Source: Eutreptiella sp. 'Long Island Sound 2002' (Eukaryota > Euglenozoa > Euglenophyceae > Eutreptiales > Eutreptiaceae). Taken from it: DNA of 64,000 nt. The DNA lies in the NCBI GenBank assembly GCA_964036045.1, contig OZ038379.1, positions 71,516,719 to 71,580,718 on the forward strand, written 5' to 3'. The notes beneath the pieces were generated by a model. It had not been told where the DNA came from and ran no database searches. It saw only the letters and a list, made by a program, of their open reading frames with translations. Below are positions 1-10,166 of the stretch, in pieces. A program made the position numbers and the translations under genes. Each line of letters begins with the position of its first letter. Position 1 is the stretch's first letter.

Positions 1-424
1 CACCTTCATTCCCTTCGGGTAAGGAAGTTGGTCATAATTCTTTTCAGGTTCTCCTAAAGAGCAATGGCTTGCTACTATAAGCCCGTCAATTTTCAAAGCC
101 TCGACAACTTCCAAGTACAATTGAAGCAGGCGGCGTTACGTGGTGCCTTTAAACTGTCCTCCTCATTACTTTTTTTTTTTCAAAATTCGTTAGCTACAAT
201 GCTACAAACATGCAAACAGCGAATACTTTACCGCAAAAAGGATAATGCCCATTAGAAGTGTTTTGCGTCCACCTAATAGATGTTGCACTTTGCAACGTGG
301 TAAAAATCCATTTGCAACACTCCATTCAACGAAAGGTACGGATTCCTCAAAGGGGCCAAATTCATGAGTATAGCTGCCCTGTTGTCGGTACGGCCCGCGC
401 TTCAAGCGCGGGCATTTACACTAG
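1..424 (+). mobile_element. 3' end of an upstream Helitron (body outside window)
   Basis: This segment matches, base for base with few differences, the last 422-425 bases of the two large Helitrons (16499-16920 and 50841-51265). It ends with the same hairpin and CTAG. It therefore belongs to a third Helitron whose body lies before the window. No coding sequence is present; it is the noncoding tail that follows the transposase gene in the other copies. It shows that a full-size element lies on the far side of array A as well. Confidence 0.85.
393..424 (+). other. Helitron 3' terminal hairpin and CTAG
   Basis: A perfect palindrome has 10-bp arms GCCCGCGCTT / AAGCGCGGGC around a single C (393-413). 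It is followed seven bases later by CTAG (421-424) and then T. A GC-rich hairpin a few bases before CTRR, followed by a host T, is the known 3' terminator of canonical Helitrons, used in rolling-circle termination. The same structure ends both large elements and most array units. Confidence 0.85.
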
Positions 425-3202
425 TTATTATATTTAATTGTGCTATGGACGTCGTTCGTCGTCGTCGTCGTCGTCGTTCGTCATACCCAAAAAATCCTCC
501 CAATCGTGCACGCTGCTGCTGGCGCGCGCGCGTGCCTGTCAAATGGCATCTGGCGGATTCGCGATTTCGATTTCTGGCACGACAAATCGATCTGAAATCA
601 TGGAATCACGTGTTTTAAAAATCTTTATGTACTGTGCAATCGATTATGAGCGGGTATCTGCACGAATCATCCCGCCTGTTGACTTTTGGCGATTTTAGCC
701 AACAGGCAGCAGTGGCGCTCTCGCTTATAGCGTACAGCAGTGGTGCTCTCGCTTATAGAGTACGGGATATGAGGTTTGGGACATGAGTCATGAGGTACGG
801 GATACGAGGTACGGGATATGCGGTATGTTGTACACAGTGTGAGGCATGGGTGATGTGTTTGGAAATATGGAATATGCGAATCGCGGTGTCAAATGTGGTG
901 TCAGAATACAGCTTAGGAGGGGTATATTTCACTCATAGAGTACGGGATATGATGTTTGATAGAGAACGTGATATGAGGTTTGAGACATGAGTCATGAGGT
1001 ACGGGATACGAGGTACGGGATATGCAGTATGTTGTACACAGTGTGAGGTATGGGTGATGTGTTTGGAAATATGGATTATGCGAATTGCGGTGTCAAATGT
1101 GGTGTCACAGTACCGTTTAGGAGGGGTCAATTTCACTCATAGAGTACGGGATATGATGTTTGAGACATGAGTCATGTGGCACGGGATATGAGGTACGGGA
1201 CATGAGGTGTGTTGTATTGAGTATGTGAAATGCGGTGCAGTGTGAGATATAGTGCTATGGTGATATGGTGATATGGCTCGCGCTTCAAGCGCGGGCATTC
1301 GCACTAGTTATTATATTTAATTGTGCTATGGACGTCGTTCGTCGTCGTCGTCGTCGTCGTTCGTCTTCCCCAAAAAATCCGCCCAATTGTGCACGCTGCT
1401 GCTGGCGCGCACGCGTGCCCGTCAAATGGCATCTGGCGGATTTGCGATTTCGATTTCTGGCGCGAGAAATCGATCTGAAATCATGGAATCGTGTGTTTTA
1501 AAAATCTGTATGTACTGTACAATCGATTATCCGGGTATCTGCACGAATAATCCCGCCTGTTGACTTTTGGCGATTTTAGCCAACAGGCAGCAGTGGCGCT
1601 CTCGCTTATAGAGTACGGGATATGAGGTTTGCGACATGAGTCATGAGGTACGGGATACGAGGTACGGGATATGCGGTATGTTGTACACAGTGTGAGGCAT
1701 GGGTGATGTGTTTGGAAATATGGAATATGCGAATTGCGGTGTCAAATGTGGTGTCAGAGTACAGTTTAGGAGGGGTATATTTCACTCATAGAGTACGGGA
1801 TATGATGTTTGATAGAGTACGGGATATGAGGTTTGAGACATGAGTCATGAGGTACGGGATACGAGGTACGGGATCTGCGGTATGTTGTACACAGTGTGAG
1901 GTATGGGTGATGTGTTTGGAAATATGGATTATGGGAATCGCGGTGTGAAATGTGGTGTCAGAGTACAGTTTAGGAGGGGTAAATTTCACTCATAGAGTAC
2001 GGGATATGATGTTTGAGTGAGGTACGGGATACGAGGTACGGGATATGCGGTATGTTGTACACAGTGTGAGGTATGGGTGATGTGTTTGGAAATATGGATT
2101 ATGCGAATCGCGGTGTCAAATGTGCTGTCAGAGTACAGTTTAGGAGGGGTAAGTTTCACTCATAGAGTACGGGATATGATGTTTGAGACATGAGTCAGGT
2201 GGCACGGGATATGAGGTACGGGACATGAGGTGTGTTGCATTGGGTATGTGAAATGCGGTGCGGTGTGAGATATGGTGCTATGGTGATATGGTGATATGGC
2301 CCGCGCTTCAAGCGCGGGCATTTGCACCAGTTATTATATTTAATTGTGCTATGGTTCGTTCGTCATCGTCGTCGTTTGTCGTCGTCGTCGTTCGTCATAC
2401 CCAAAAAATCCTCAAAAAATCCTCCCAATTGTGCACGCTGCTGCTGGCGCGCGCGCGTGCCCGTCAAATGGCATCTGGCGGATTTGCGATTTCGATTTCT
2501 GGCACGAGAAATCGATCTGAAATCATTGAATCATGTGTTTTGAAAACCTGTATGTACTGCACAATCGATTATCCGGGTATGTGCACGAATCATCCCGCCT
2601 GTTGACTTTTGGCGATTTTAGCCAACAGGCAGCAGTGGCCCTCTCGCTTATAGAGTACGGGATATGAGGTTTGAGACATGAGTCATGAGGTACGGGATAC
2701 GAGGTACGGGATATGCGGTATGTTGTACACAGTGTGAGGCATGGGTCATGTGTTTGGAAATATGGAATATGCGAATCGCGGTGTCAAATGTGGTGTCAGA
2801 GTACAGCTTATGAGGGGTATATTTCACTCATAGAGTACGGGATATGATGTTTGATAGAGTCCGGGATATGAGGTTTGAGACATGAGTCATGAGGTACGGG
2901 ATACGAGGTACGGGATATGCGGTATGTTGCACACAGTGTGAGGTATGGGTGATGTGTTTGGAAATATGGATTATGCGAATTGCGGTGTCAAATGTGGTGT
3001 CAGAGTACAGTTTAGGAGGGGTAGGTTTCACTCATAGAGTACGGGATATGATGTTTGAGACATGAGTCATGTGGCACGGGATATGAGGTACGGGACATGA
3101 GGTGTGTTGTATTGGGTACGTGAAATGCGGTGCAGTGTGAGATATGGTGCTATGGTGATACGATGATATGGCCCGCGCTTCAAGCGCGGGCATTCGCACT
3201 AG
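425..3202 (+). repeat. Tandem array A: three non-autonomous Helitron-like units
   Basis: Three head-to-tail units: 425-1307, 1308-2330 and 2331-3202 (883, 1023 and 872 bp). Each starts with a T/A-rich head containing ATATTTAATTGTG. A (TTCG/TCG)n tract follows, then a conserved block of about 330 bp with two inverted repeats, then two or three 170-203 bp subrepeats rich in GTACGGGATAYG. Each unit closes with the GC hairpin and CTAG; the second closes with CCAG. The first unit's closing hairpin (near 1277) has one arm mismatch. Short reading frames repeat from unit to unit but are interrupted at random, so I see no coding function. Confidence 0.8.
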
Positions 3203-3540
3203 TTTTATTATATTTAATTGTGCTATGGTTCGTTCGTTCGTTCGTTCGTTCGTTCGTCGTCGTCGTCGTCGTCGTTCGTCATACCCAAAAAATCCTCCCA
3301 ATTGTGCACGCTGCTGCTGGCGCGCGCGCGTGCTGACTGTGGAAATTTTGGATTTGCAAATGCGATGCCTGGGAATTTGAGATTTGGAAATGTAAAGTTT
3401 TGGATTTGCAAATGCGATGTTTGGGAATTTTAGATTTGCAAATGTAATTTTGTTTTTCGAATGTTGATGCGGAGCATTTAGGGTTTTGCTGTAGGTGGTA
3501 CTGGTACTGATCCGGCGGCCGGCCCGCTAACGGCTTGCGG
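3203..3540 (+). other. Helitron 5' terminal region with TTCG/TCG microsatellite
   Basis: The first ~130 bases (T/A-rich head, then about seven TTCG repeats followed by TCG repeats at 3229-3280, then a stretch ending in a GCGCGCGCG run) are shared with every array unit. After about 3335 the sequence leaves the unit consensus. It continues with a tract shared only with the other large Helitron (27027-27200) and the stump at 23783-24173, containing repeated GGATTTGCAAATG-type words. This split point separates autonomous from non-autonomous forms. Confidence 0.7.
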
Positions 3541-3713
3541 TTCCGCTCTCCAGTGCGGTTCCAATTATCGGGCCCTTTCCAAAGAAGTAGTGACAGCGTT
3601 GCGACGTCAGAGGATGATGTATTTTGGTGACATTTTACCGTTTAGGGTGTATTATTTTTGGAATTTATAATTTTTGGATACACGATTCTTCGTTTGTCCT
3701 GGTTACATGCAGA

Positions 3714-3853
3714 GGTGACAAGTATGTATTCTTGTTGATCGAAGTCGCACTATTGCGTGCAAGATTTGGTGAAACCACAACCCTGTCGTCTGAAACGCAG
3801 ATTCATCACTGGTTCGTACGATAGAAGTTGCAAAGTATGGGATACTATGACAG
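3714..3853 (+). pseudogene. DAW1/ODA16 fragment: intron plus WD40 exon piece
   Basis: The last eight bases of an upstream exon (3714-3721) are followed by a GT-AG intron of 79 bp (3722-3800). A 53-bp exon follows (3801-3853) whose translation includes FITGSYDRSCKVWDT and ends at a donor GTATGC. This is the second half of the first WD40 blade of DAW1 (ODA16 in Chlamydomonas), the cargo adaptor that brings outer-arm dynein into cilia. Intron phase 2 matches the exon at 3947-4150. The piece stands before, not after, the exon it should follow, so the gene order is scrambled. It cannot make a functional protein by itself. The family assignment comes from memory of the conserved motif and is strong. 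Confidence 0.82.
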
Positions 3854-3946
3854 GTATGCTGTTGAGTTGCGCGAGATTGTCTTCGGGCTTTGTGTTGACG
3901 TGGTGAGTTCTACTGCTGCATCTCCTGCTGCCGGTCACTGCTGCAG

Positions 3947-4150
3947 CACGGATTTAGATGCCTTGACCAACGACATAGTGCGCTCAGAGGCGTTGATTTC
4001 CGAGGCCCGGAAGCCGCAAGTTCCGAAGCTGCTCGAGAAGCTGGTGGCTCGTATGACCTGCGATCGGAAGCAGCTTTTCTATCTGTTTAAGATGCTTCGT
4101 GCCCACAGCTTGCCTTTGACAAGCTGTGCCTTCAACAAGTCTGGTGATAA
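3947..4150 (+). pseudogene. DAW1/ODA16 fragment: N-terminal exon
   Basis: Exon-like segment after a polypyrimidine-rich acceptor (CTGCTGCAG ending at 3946), closing at a GTATGT donor (4151). Its 68 codons read through a helical part (ALTNDIVRSEALISEARKP) and into the first WD40 strand (LFKMLRAHSLPLTSCAFNKSG). The wording is that of the DAW1/ODA16 N-terminus just before the WD propeller, a cytoplasmic factor for outer dynein arm transport. The following intron start (4151 on) resembles the one at 3722, so the two pieces come from one source locus that was partly duplicated. Only about 85 residues of a roughly 415-residue protein are present, and no further blades are seen downstream. Confidence 0.82.
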
Positions 4151-4360
4151 GTATGTATTCTTGTCGAAGACCTGGGGCGACTCCGCGGACAACAGCCACC
4201 AGGATCTGCACTGTCCCTGATGTATTCTCAAGCTGGTGTTCATTACGGTCGTGCTATGCTGTGTAACACTGGCACGCGGAAGGTATGCGTTGCCACACGA
4301 GCCGTTTGTGGTGTCCTCGCAGCAAGGCCGCCTGGTTGTGCCTTTCTGCAAAAGTAGTAG

Positions 4361-4519
4361 CAAGCGCTTTGCGTGGTGCACCACCTCCGTGTGTCCAGGG
4401 GCGATGTAGTCGAAGTCGGATATGTGGACGAACAACAGTGCGACTCCAATGCAAATTTGGTGCTGGGTTGCATCGATACCGCCTCCAGGTTTTTCCCACT
4501 TGATATTAACTGTACCTGA
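4361..4519 (+). other. Unassigned open segment (52 codons), possible captured exon
   Basis: An open stretch reads VSRGDVVEVGYVDEQQCD and then SNANLVLGCIDTASRFFPLD before TGA at 4517-4519. An overlapping frame upstream (about 4260-4395) is also open and protein-like ([15 protein letters not shown]). The composition looks like real protein, but I do not recognise the family. A frameshift or short intron may separate the two. It lies between the DAW1 pieces and other intron-like sequence, in the same orientation. Confidence 0.3.
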
Positions 4520-5653
4520 TTGTCAGTGAAACGTTTCTCCCTTCTACCTTGCACTTGCCTTGCCCGGCGGTGGACTTATCCAGTGACACCCCTCTATCGT
4601 AGCTTTTCACCGTGTGCGCGTCAGGGTTGGTCATATTCGTCAGTTCTCAAAGGATTTGAGGGGGTTTGTTGGTTGCTGGTTCACCAGTTGCTTAATGTTT
4701 CAGAAATTCGGGACATAGGCCACCAAGTACAAGTGGTACCCAGTTGCAAAACACGCAAACTATGTTCACGAACAAGAAACCAACCTCAGTTTCAACGGCC
4801 CAAGCAGGGTATAAGCTACAATACAACGAATGAATAGACATGTATGCCAAACAAGAAATGCGGAGCAGACCATAAGGTCGCACGAAGTCGTGAGGATCCT
4901 TTGTTTGTGAGCCAGCGGTTGTTTAATTCCTCGAGATTCACGGTCTTTCAAGAAGACACACTCTTTTCACACTGTGCAGTGCAATTACCTCACTTGCATT
5001 CGACTCTTCATGTGTTCCCTTCTGTGATTCCTAAGGAGGTCGACCCCCCCCCAGTTGGAGCGAAACATTGTTGGTGGCAACGTAGAGATTGTCATTCACG
5101 AGCTTGTTAATATTTTTGTTGGTATTGGCAGCTTTCCCAGTGCCAACAGATCACTTTTTTGTACTTTTGGTGGACGCCCGTTGTTGACCCTTTTTTGCCA
5201 ATGCCGAAATGGGGTTTTCAAGGCACTGGGGGACTTCACAAGGACAAGCTCGTGACGGCCTCAAAATGTCCCCGTAACCCTCCGACCTGCGGAGGGGACG
5301 GCGAAGCAGAACGCGGTGATCACAAACAAAGTAAGCAAGCCTATTACTTCACACACAGTTTTGGGCCCAATTCTCCCATTCTTTGGAAATAGAAGAAAAA
5401 ATTGCCCTGTGATGCAACTCGGCATGGTAATTTGCAGGTGTTCTTTGCATGATCCGTTTTTACAGAGCTCCAACGGACGGCATTGCTGCGGTCAAGACCC
5501 AAATGTCGCACATCTCGGTCTCGCTATACCTACTCATGTTACCTCTTCCATTCAGGAAGGTCGGTGAATTTTGCAAGAGGACAAGGGATTGAGCAGCTTT
5601 GCATTCTTTGCCTTTTTTTTCCTCTCGCCAACAGCTGCTTTTATTTCACACAG
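4520..5653 (+). other. No recognised gene; intron-like captured sequence
   Basis: Mixed-composition DNA private to Helitron copy 1. Short frames (for example one starting ATGCCAAACAAG at 4842) show no family I recognise and no clear splice-consistent chain. Several TTTTTTTT runs and CAG/GT words look like intron borders. It is probably intronic or untranslated sequence carried along with captured exons. Confidence 0.35.
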
Positions 5654-5820
5654 TTGAACCCGAGGATATCAAATTGGAGAGTTTGGATGGCCAGTACCAC
5701 GAGGAAAACCTTTCCAGGTCAATTGTGGCGGTGGAGATCATTACCCTGCTGGACCGCATCAGACCCGAGCAAGGAGGGCTTGAGGGTCCCAACTGGAGTT
5801 ACCATGGCATGCTGCTCTGA
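5654..5820 (+). other. Unassigned captured exon-like segment
   Basis: It follows an acceptor TTTCACACAG (ending 5653). The frame stays open through VEPEDIKLESLDGQYHEENL and then SRSIVAVEIITLLDRIRPEQ. It then enters a 37-bp tandem duplication and stops at TGA (5818-5820). The charge pattern and low stop density suggest a genuine exon of a host protein, family unknown. The true exon end may lie near the GGTCCC at 5785. Confidence 0.4.
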
Positions 5821-5855
5821 GGGTCCCAACTGGAGTTACCATGGCATGCTGCTCT
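5782..5855 (+). repeat. 37-bp perfect tandem duplication
   Basis: Two identical 37-bp copies, 5782-5818 and 5819-5855, each starting GAGGGTCCCAACTGG and ending GCTGCTCT. The duplication shifts frame (37 is not a multiple of three) and puts a TGA at the join. It is a recent slippage or repair event. Confidence 0.9.
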
Positions 5856-6636
5856 GGGTGGATCGTGGAGTACACGCTAAATTCCACGCGACATATGTTG
5901 GAGGTGCTTCTGATCGCGTGTTCGTGCCCTGGACATCTGCCTGCAGTGATCCGCATTGCTCTGGTGGGGGATGGGGGGGGGTGGTTCAATGGTGCATTTC
6001 AAACAAGTTTGAGTGCCTGAGGTGCAGTAAGGTTGCTTGTCCTCTGCGCGTTCTCATTTGAGCTGCACAGCACACCCTCATAGATCAATTGGATGGGGTA
6101 TGCTGGTGTCTTTGGCCCTGTAATTTTGGCACTCGCCAGTTCCCTCCATGTCTTGGCACTGCTTGTTATTTCCTCCCCATTCAGCCCAGATTGTGTTCTG
6201 TATCATCTCAGCAGCACATGATTGCTGAAGTTGAATTCTTTTCTCCTTGACCACCTGCATCGCTCTGGCAAATCGTATACGTAATTGGTTCAGACTTTTG
6301 CTTATGGCGGGTGGCACTGGAGTCAAGGGGGTGGGAACGAGCTGGATTCAGCACCTGTGGGTGCCAGGTTTTGGGTTTCACGGCTATTCGCAATGGGGAG
6401 GGGGAAGGGCTCTGCATGGGTGAGCATCAGGCTCAGACCCCCCCGCCCCTGCTTATATCAGTTGGGGGTTTTGGGTCATCATGATTTGCAGACTTCTGTC
6501 TGCCGTTTGCTCTCAAACAGAGGTGCTTCGCTGGTTGGGTAACTCATTCCCTGTGCATGTATGCCGACACCATGCAAAAACAGTTTTGTGGCTATGGGGC
6601 GGTGATTGGTGGTCTTGACAAAGCCAAGCAGGCAGC
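5856..6636 (+). other. No recognised gene; private to Helitron copy 1
   Basis: This stretch has no family I recognise. One frame just after the duplication is open and protein-like (WIVEYTLNSTRHMLEVLL, about 5857-5985) but has no supporting motif. A G-rich run lies at 5967-5980. There is no counterpart in copy 2. Confidence 0.3.
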
Positions 6637-6708
6637 CAGCCTCCAGGATTCGACGGTGCATCCACGCACAGTGTTTGTGAAGGGCTGTCATTTCCCTGCT
6701 TTTCATAG

Positions 6709-6994
6709 GTTCGCCAGTTACACAGTGGTTGAAGAAAAGCATATTGATTTGCCTCCTGAACCTAAACCTGAGCCCCTTGCTGAGATGAAGAAGGACGATG
6801 AACCCATGGCAGAGGACGGCGAGGAAACCAAAGAGGACGGGCTAGCAGAAGAGGCTGCTGCTGAGGAAGAGGCTGCCCCTGCCACCGAGGAAGAGGCTGT
6901 TGCTGAAGAGGCTGCTGCTGAGGAGGCTCCAGCCGCAGAACCCGACACGGAGATGACGGACGCTGCGGCTGAAAATGGGGAGGCTGAGGCGTAA
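6709..6994 (+). pseudogene. Captured last exon of an acidic Glu/Ala-rich protein (copy 1)
   Basis: After an acceptor CTTTTCATAG (ending 6708) the frame reads FASYTVVEEKHIDLPPEPKP. It then becomes a very acidic Glu/Ala/Pro tail ending in DTEMTDAAAENGEAEA and TAA (6992-6994). The tail has imperfect EEAAAEE repeats. The exon recurs at 30424-30707 with only a few substitutions, so it belongs to the shared Helitron core. No catalytic domain is visible and I cannot name the parent gene. Acidic low-complexity tails of this kind occur at the ends of many chaperone and proteasome proteins, so composition alone does not identify it. Confidence 0.5.
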
Positions 6995-8343
6995 AAGGAA
7001 GTCTATTTGGTTCTTGCAGTCGTGGCCATTATGGCACATGAACTATGAAATTGGATCTGATTTATCAATGGCCAGGACAGTCGTTGTGGGATTCAAATGT
7101 GAATGTGTGCTTTGTACGTTTTCATTAAAATCTGCCCAATGCAAATTGCCTGCTGCTCTGTAGTTTAGATCCTGAGCTATGTGGGCTTTTGCAATCCAGG
7201 GTGTGGAGTGCCCGCAGTTGATGGATGTTTGAGCGATGCACAAGTGCAACATGGATTTCATGTACACCATGGGCTGCAGCACCCTGAAGGGTAGGTCAGA
7301 CCTGGGGTTGACCTGGGTGTCTGGAGTTGCCCGCCACCCTGAAGCTGTCCTGATGGCCTGTATGGGTAGATTCCCCACTCTGTGGGATGGACAGTGGATG
7401 GAATGGCCAGCGCTCCTCCAGCCCCGGCTACTCAGGGCTATTTACCTTGATAGGTGCAGAGCAGTAAGTGACGCGCTGAAATTCTATGATCCCCTCACAC
7501 TTGCAATCAAACAAAACCAGAAAAAATAGCATGCAAAAACAGCAAGCCACACACAAACTATGACATGCAAACCCATTGGACTGGCGCAAAAAACTGAAAC
7601 TGACTACTTATTTACAACGCCACCTCAGTGAAAGCATCGAAATAGATTAAGATTCACACCACTACTCAAAGGGAGGGGGCCTACCAACAAGCAACAATCA
7701 ACAATTTTGGGGGTGTCAATTTTTTTCTGCAAATAGTTGGTACGGGAGGAAGAGCAAGGTGCACAACCCAAATACGTAAGTAGTGCATAAGTGGAGTTTT
7801 TGAGTTGAAATGTTTTTGTGTGGAAGTGGTTACTTACATGCGTCCCAATGAGGGCTGCTGGCTAGAGAAAATAGCTACCCCCCAAGAGAAGGACACTGGG
7901 TTCTGAGTTGCTTAATTGTGGATGATTTTACAATGGGTGCTATTTAATGCTATTCTCTGCATGGTCCCCACAATAATTGCTGCTATGTTCCGGCTTGGTG
8001 TTAATAGTACATTTTCATGGGCGTTAGAAGTGTGTTTCACGTACGGCATGGCAAACGCAATCATTGGAGCAAAGACTTGGAGTGTTCAGGCCTGTTCCGC
8101 TGTCGAGCAGCACAATTCACATCATTCGTGCAGAAGCGCATTCCGTATCGTGAGTATGTGCCTGATGTTGGAGGACGCTTGGTCACGAAGTGTTGTGCTT
8201 GCTAAGCAGGATAGTTCCGTTGATGTGCTTGGCCGAAGCTGGCTTATGTCGTTACTCCATTGCCTGAGATTGCGTTTGTGAGGTGAGATACGCTCTTTCC
8301 AGTGATATTGCACTGCTGCCAAATTGAGACCTCTTGCACTAGA
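6995..8343 (+). other. Noncoding tract shared by both Helitrons
   Basis: Collinear with copy 2 from 30708, with small indels. It looks like the 3' untranslated and flanking sequence of the acidic-protein gene followed by unassigned DNA. Short frames are not conserved between the copies (length and stops differ), which argues against coding. Confidence 0.6.
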
Positions 8344-8543
8344 TGTCCGGGCCCTTGGTCCAATCTCAATTCAAGTGCAAGTTGGTGGTTTGAGATATGG
8401 GCTCTGTTAAACACATTCATGTTGCAGCAGAAGTGGGTCTGGATGTCCGGTCCTTTGGTCCAATTTCAATTCAAGTGCAAGTTGGTCGTTTGAGATATCG
8501 GCCCTGTTCAACGCATTCATGCTGCAGCAGAAGGGTGTGTGGC
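8344..8543 (+). repeat. 100-bp imperfect tandem duplication
   Basis: Two 100-bp copies start TGTCCGGGCCCTTGGTCC (8344) and TGTCCGGTCCTTTGGTCC (8444), differing by several bases. The same pair, with the first copy shortened, is present in copy 2 near 32060-32245, so the duplication predates the split of the two Helitrons. Confidence 0.8.
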
Positions 8544-9244
8544 TGCACAATCCTGGCCACCATGGTTTTCATTGAAATGTTTCTCTTTGTCAGTGAATCT
8601 GCCATTCCATCATTTTGGTTAAACGAATGCAATTTCGTGATGTATTCTTATGTTTTGAAGGTTCAGTAGGGACATTCATGCTCACTGAATTGATGTCGGA
8701 TTTGATTTTCTGTTGTTGCTGTCCGTGACCATTGCTTTTTTTTTTTGGTGAAGCAGCACAAGGTCAAAGGGTTATAGATCACGAAAGTTCCACATCACGA
8801 ACCATTATAGCCACTGGCATGCGGTCTTTTGAAAACGACACTTGGCTGGGGTAGGTTGAGGAATGCAAAATGGAGGTTGGTGTAGGACCTTCGGAATACA
8901 ACAGAGCAATTACGTGGCTACGTACTGCGTACTACGTACTGCGGCCTTGGATGGTCGAGTGTGGCTTCGGCCCAACTCCGATTTCCATGGGCGGCCCAGC
9001 CTGGAAATTGGTGATCCTTCCGCCAAGGTGGGTTGTCATGTGCCCTTTGACCGGGGCTGCCCTTTGTGGGTAAGAGCCGAACCGCTTGGAGGGTTGGGAA
9101 ATCACGTGGAAGTTACCTCCGCCTTTTCGTGGTAGGGGTGAACACGAGATGGAAACCTCCTGTAAGTCGGGCATGACGCGCAACTTCCAATTGCCAGTTT
9201 GTAAGGTAAAATGACCAGTTTGCAATCCATTGACCAGTTGTGGG
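8544..9244 (+). other. Noncoding tract shared by both Helitrons
   Basis: Matches copy 2 (about 32246-33147), except that copy 2 has about 170 extra bases near 32440-32610. It contains an alternating palindromic run around 8919-8942 (TACGTACTGCGTACTACGTA). No gene is seen. It ends where copy 2 jumps straight to the transposase start. Confidence 0.6.
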
Positions 9245-10110
9245 TCCAGTTGTTGTGAAAGTACCGATTTTGTGATGCCTGGTGTCCCACACTCCTTGTG
9301 CTACCCGTTGCCTGCAATATGGGCTAAATCAACAAGGAAAGTGTGTTATTGTACTGAACAACCAATGCAATCTCGATTGGTTTTGACCGATATCATACCT
9401 AGCAATTGTTATTGCATTGTCGGCACGCAACGGTGCTTTGAAGCATTTCGTTTACACCTCCGCGGCGTGTTGAAAACACGGTCCTGAACAATCGTTTCTA
9501 GGTGTGCTGCCTCAATTTGTGCTTTTTCGCAACGGGCTAATCTCTAGGCTATACATGATTCGTCTGAGTGGTTACAACTGTTCAAATAATTTTCACCGCA
9601 AATGAGAACGATAAATAGACCGGCCCATTGGACCTTGGACGGTTGATCACAACTATAGCATCAAACTGCGTGACCGGTTACAACCGTTCAAAAAATTTGA
9701 AGAAAGTATTTACACGGCAAATGACAAACACAAACGGACACGTCAATAGGTATTTGGATAGTTGATCACAACTACAACATCCAGCGAATGTCTGCTGGCG
9801 ATGTACAATTCAATGTGTAGTTGTGGCGGTGGCACATTCCAATGTGCCTTTTAGTGAAGGCTTACTTGGCGAATGACAATTAAGAAGGCACAGCGACTAG
9901 GTGTAAAGGATGAAGTGGTAGGGGCAGGATGCCATGATAGCATTCCGAGGTTTGCCGTATGTATACTCAATCACTGGACATCATTCCAATGTGCTATGCA
10001 TACAAGGCCAGGTACGCCCAAAATACAACCAATCACTAAACACCATTCCAAGAAAAAAAATCCCAGTGCACATCCAATGTGTTGTGCATACAAGGCCACA
10101 CCCAACAGTC
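9245..10110 (+). other. Block of ~867 bp present only in Helitron copy 1
   Basis: Copy 2 joins sequence equivalent to 9244 directly to sequence equivalent to 10111, so this block is either inserted here or deleted there. It contains two imperfect repeats: a ~100-bp period near 9565-9780 (GGTTACAACYGTTCAAA ... GTTGATCACAACTA) and an 85-bp period near 9988-10097 (CCAATGTG ... TGCATACAAGGCCA). The frame open from 9873 runs on into the transposase, but its first ~98 codons lie mostly in this block and are absent from copy 2. I do not regard them as part of the protein. Confidence 0.6.
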
Positions 10111-10166
10111 TGGTTCTTGCCATTATTGTTTCCATTTCTTCTTTGTCAAGGTTGATTTGTTGCGCC

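Noticed and set aside
425-3202. Repeated small open frames of 60-120 codons in the arrays (both strands, also in arrays B and C)
   Set aside because: They recur only because the DNA repeats. Lengths and starts shift with microsatellite length, no start context or splice pattern is shared, and no domain is recognisable.
9873-10166. Start of the copy 1 transposase at 9873
   Set aside because: The first ~98 codons lie mostly in a block missing from copy 2, while similarity to copy 2 begins close to the ATG at 10167.
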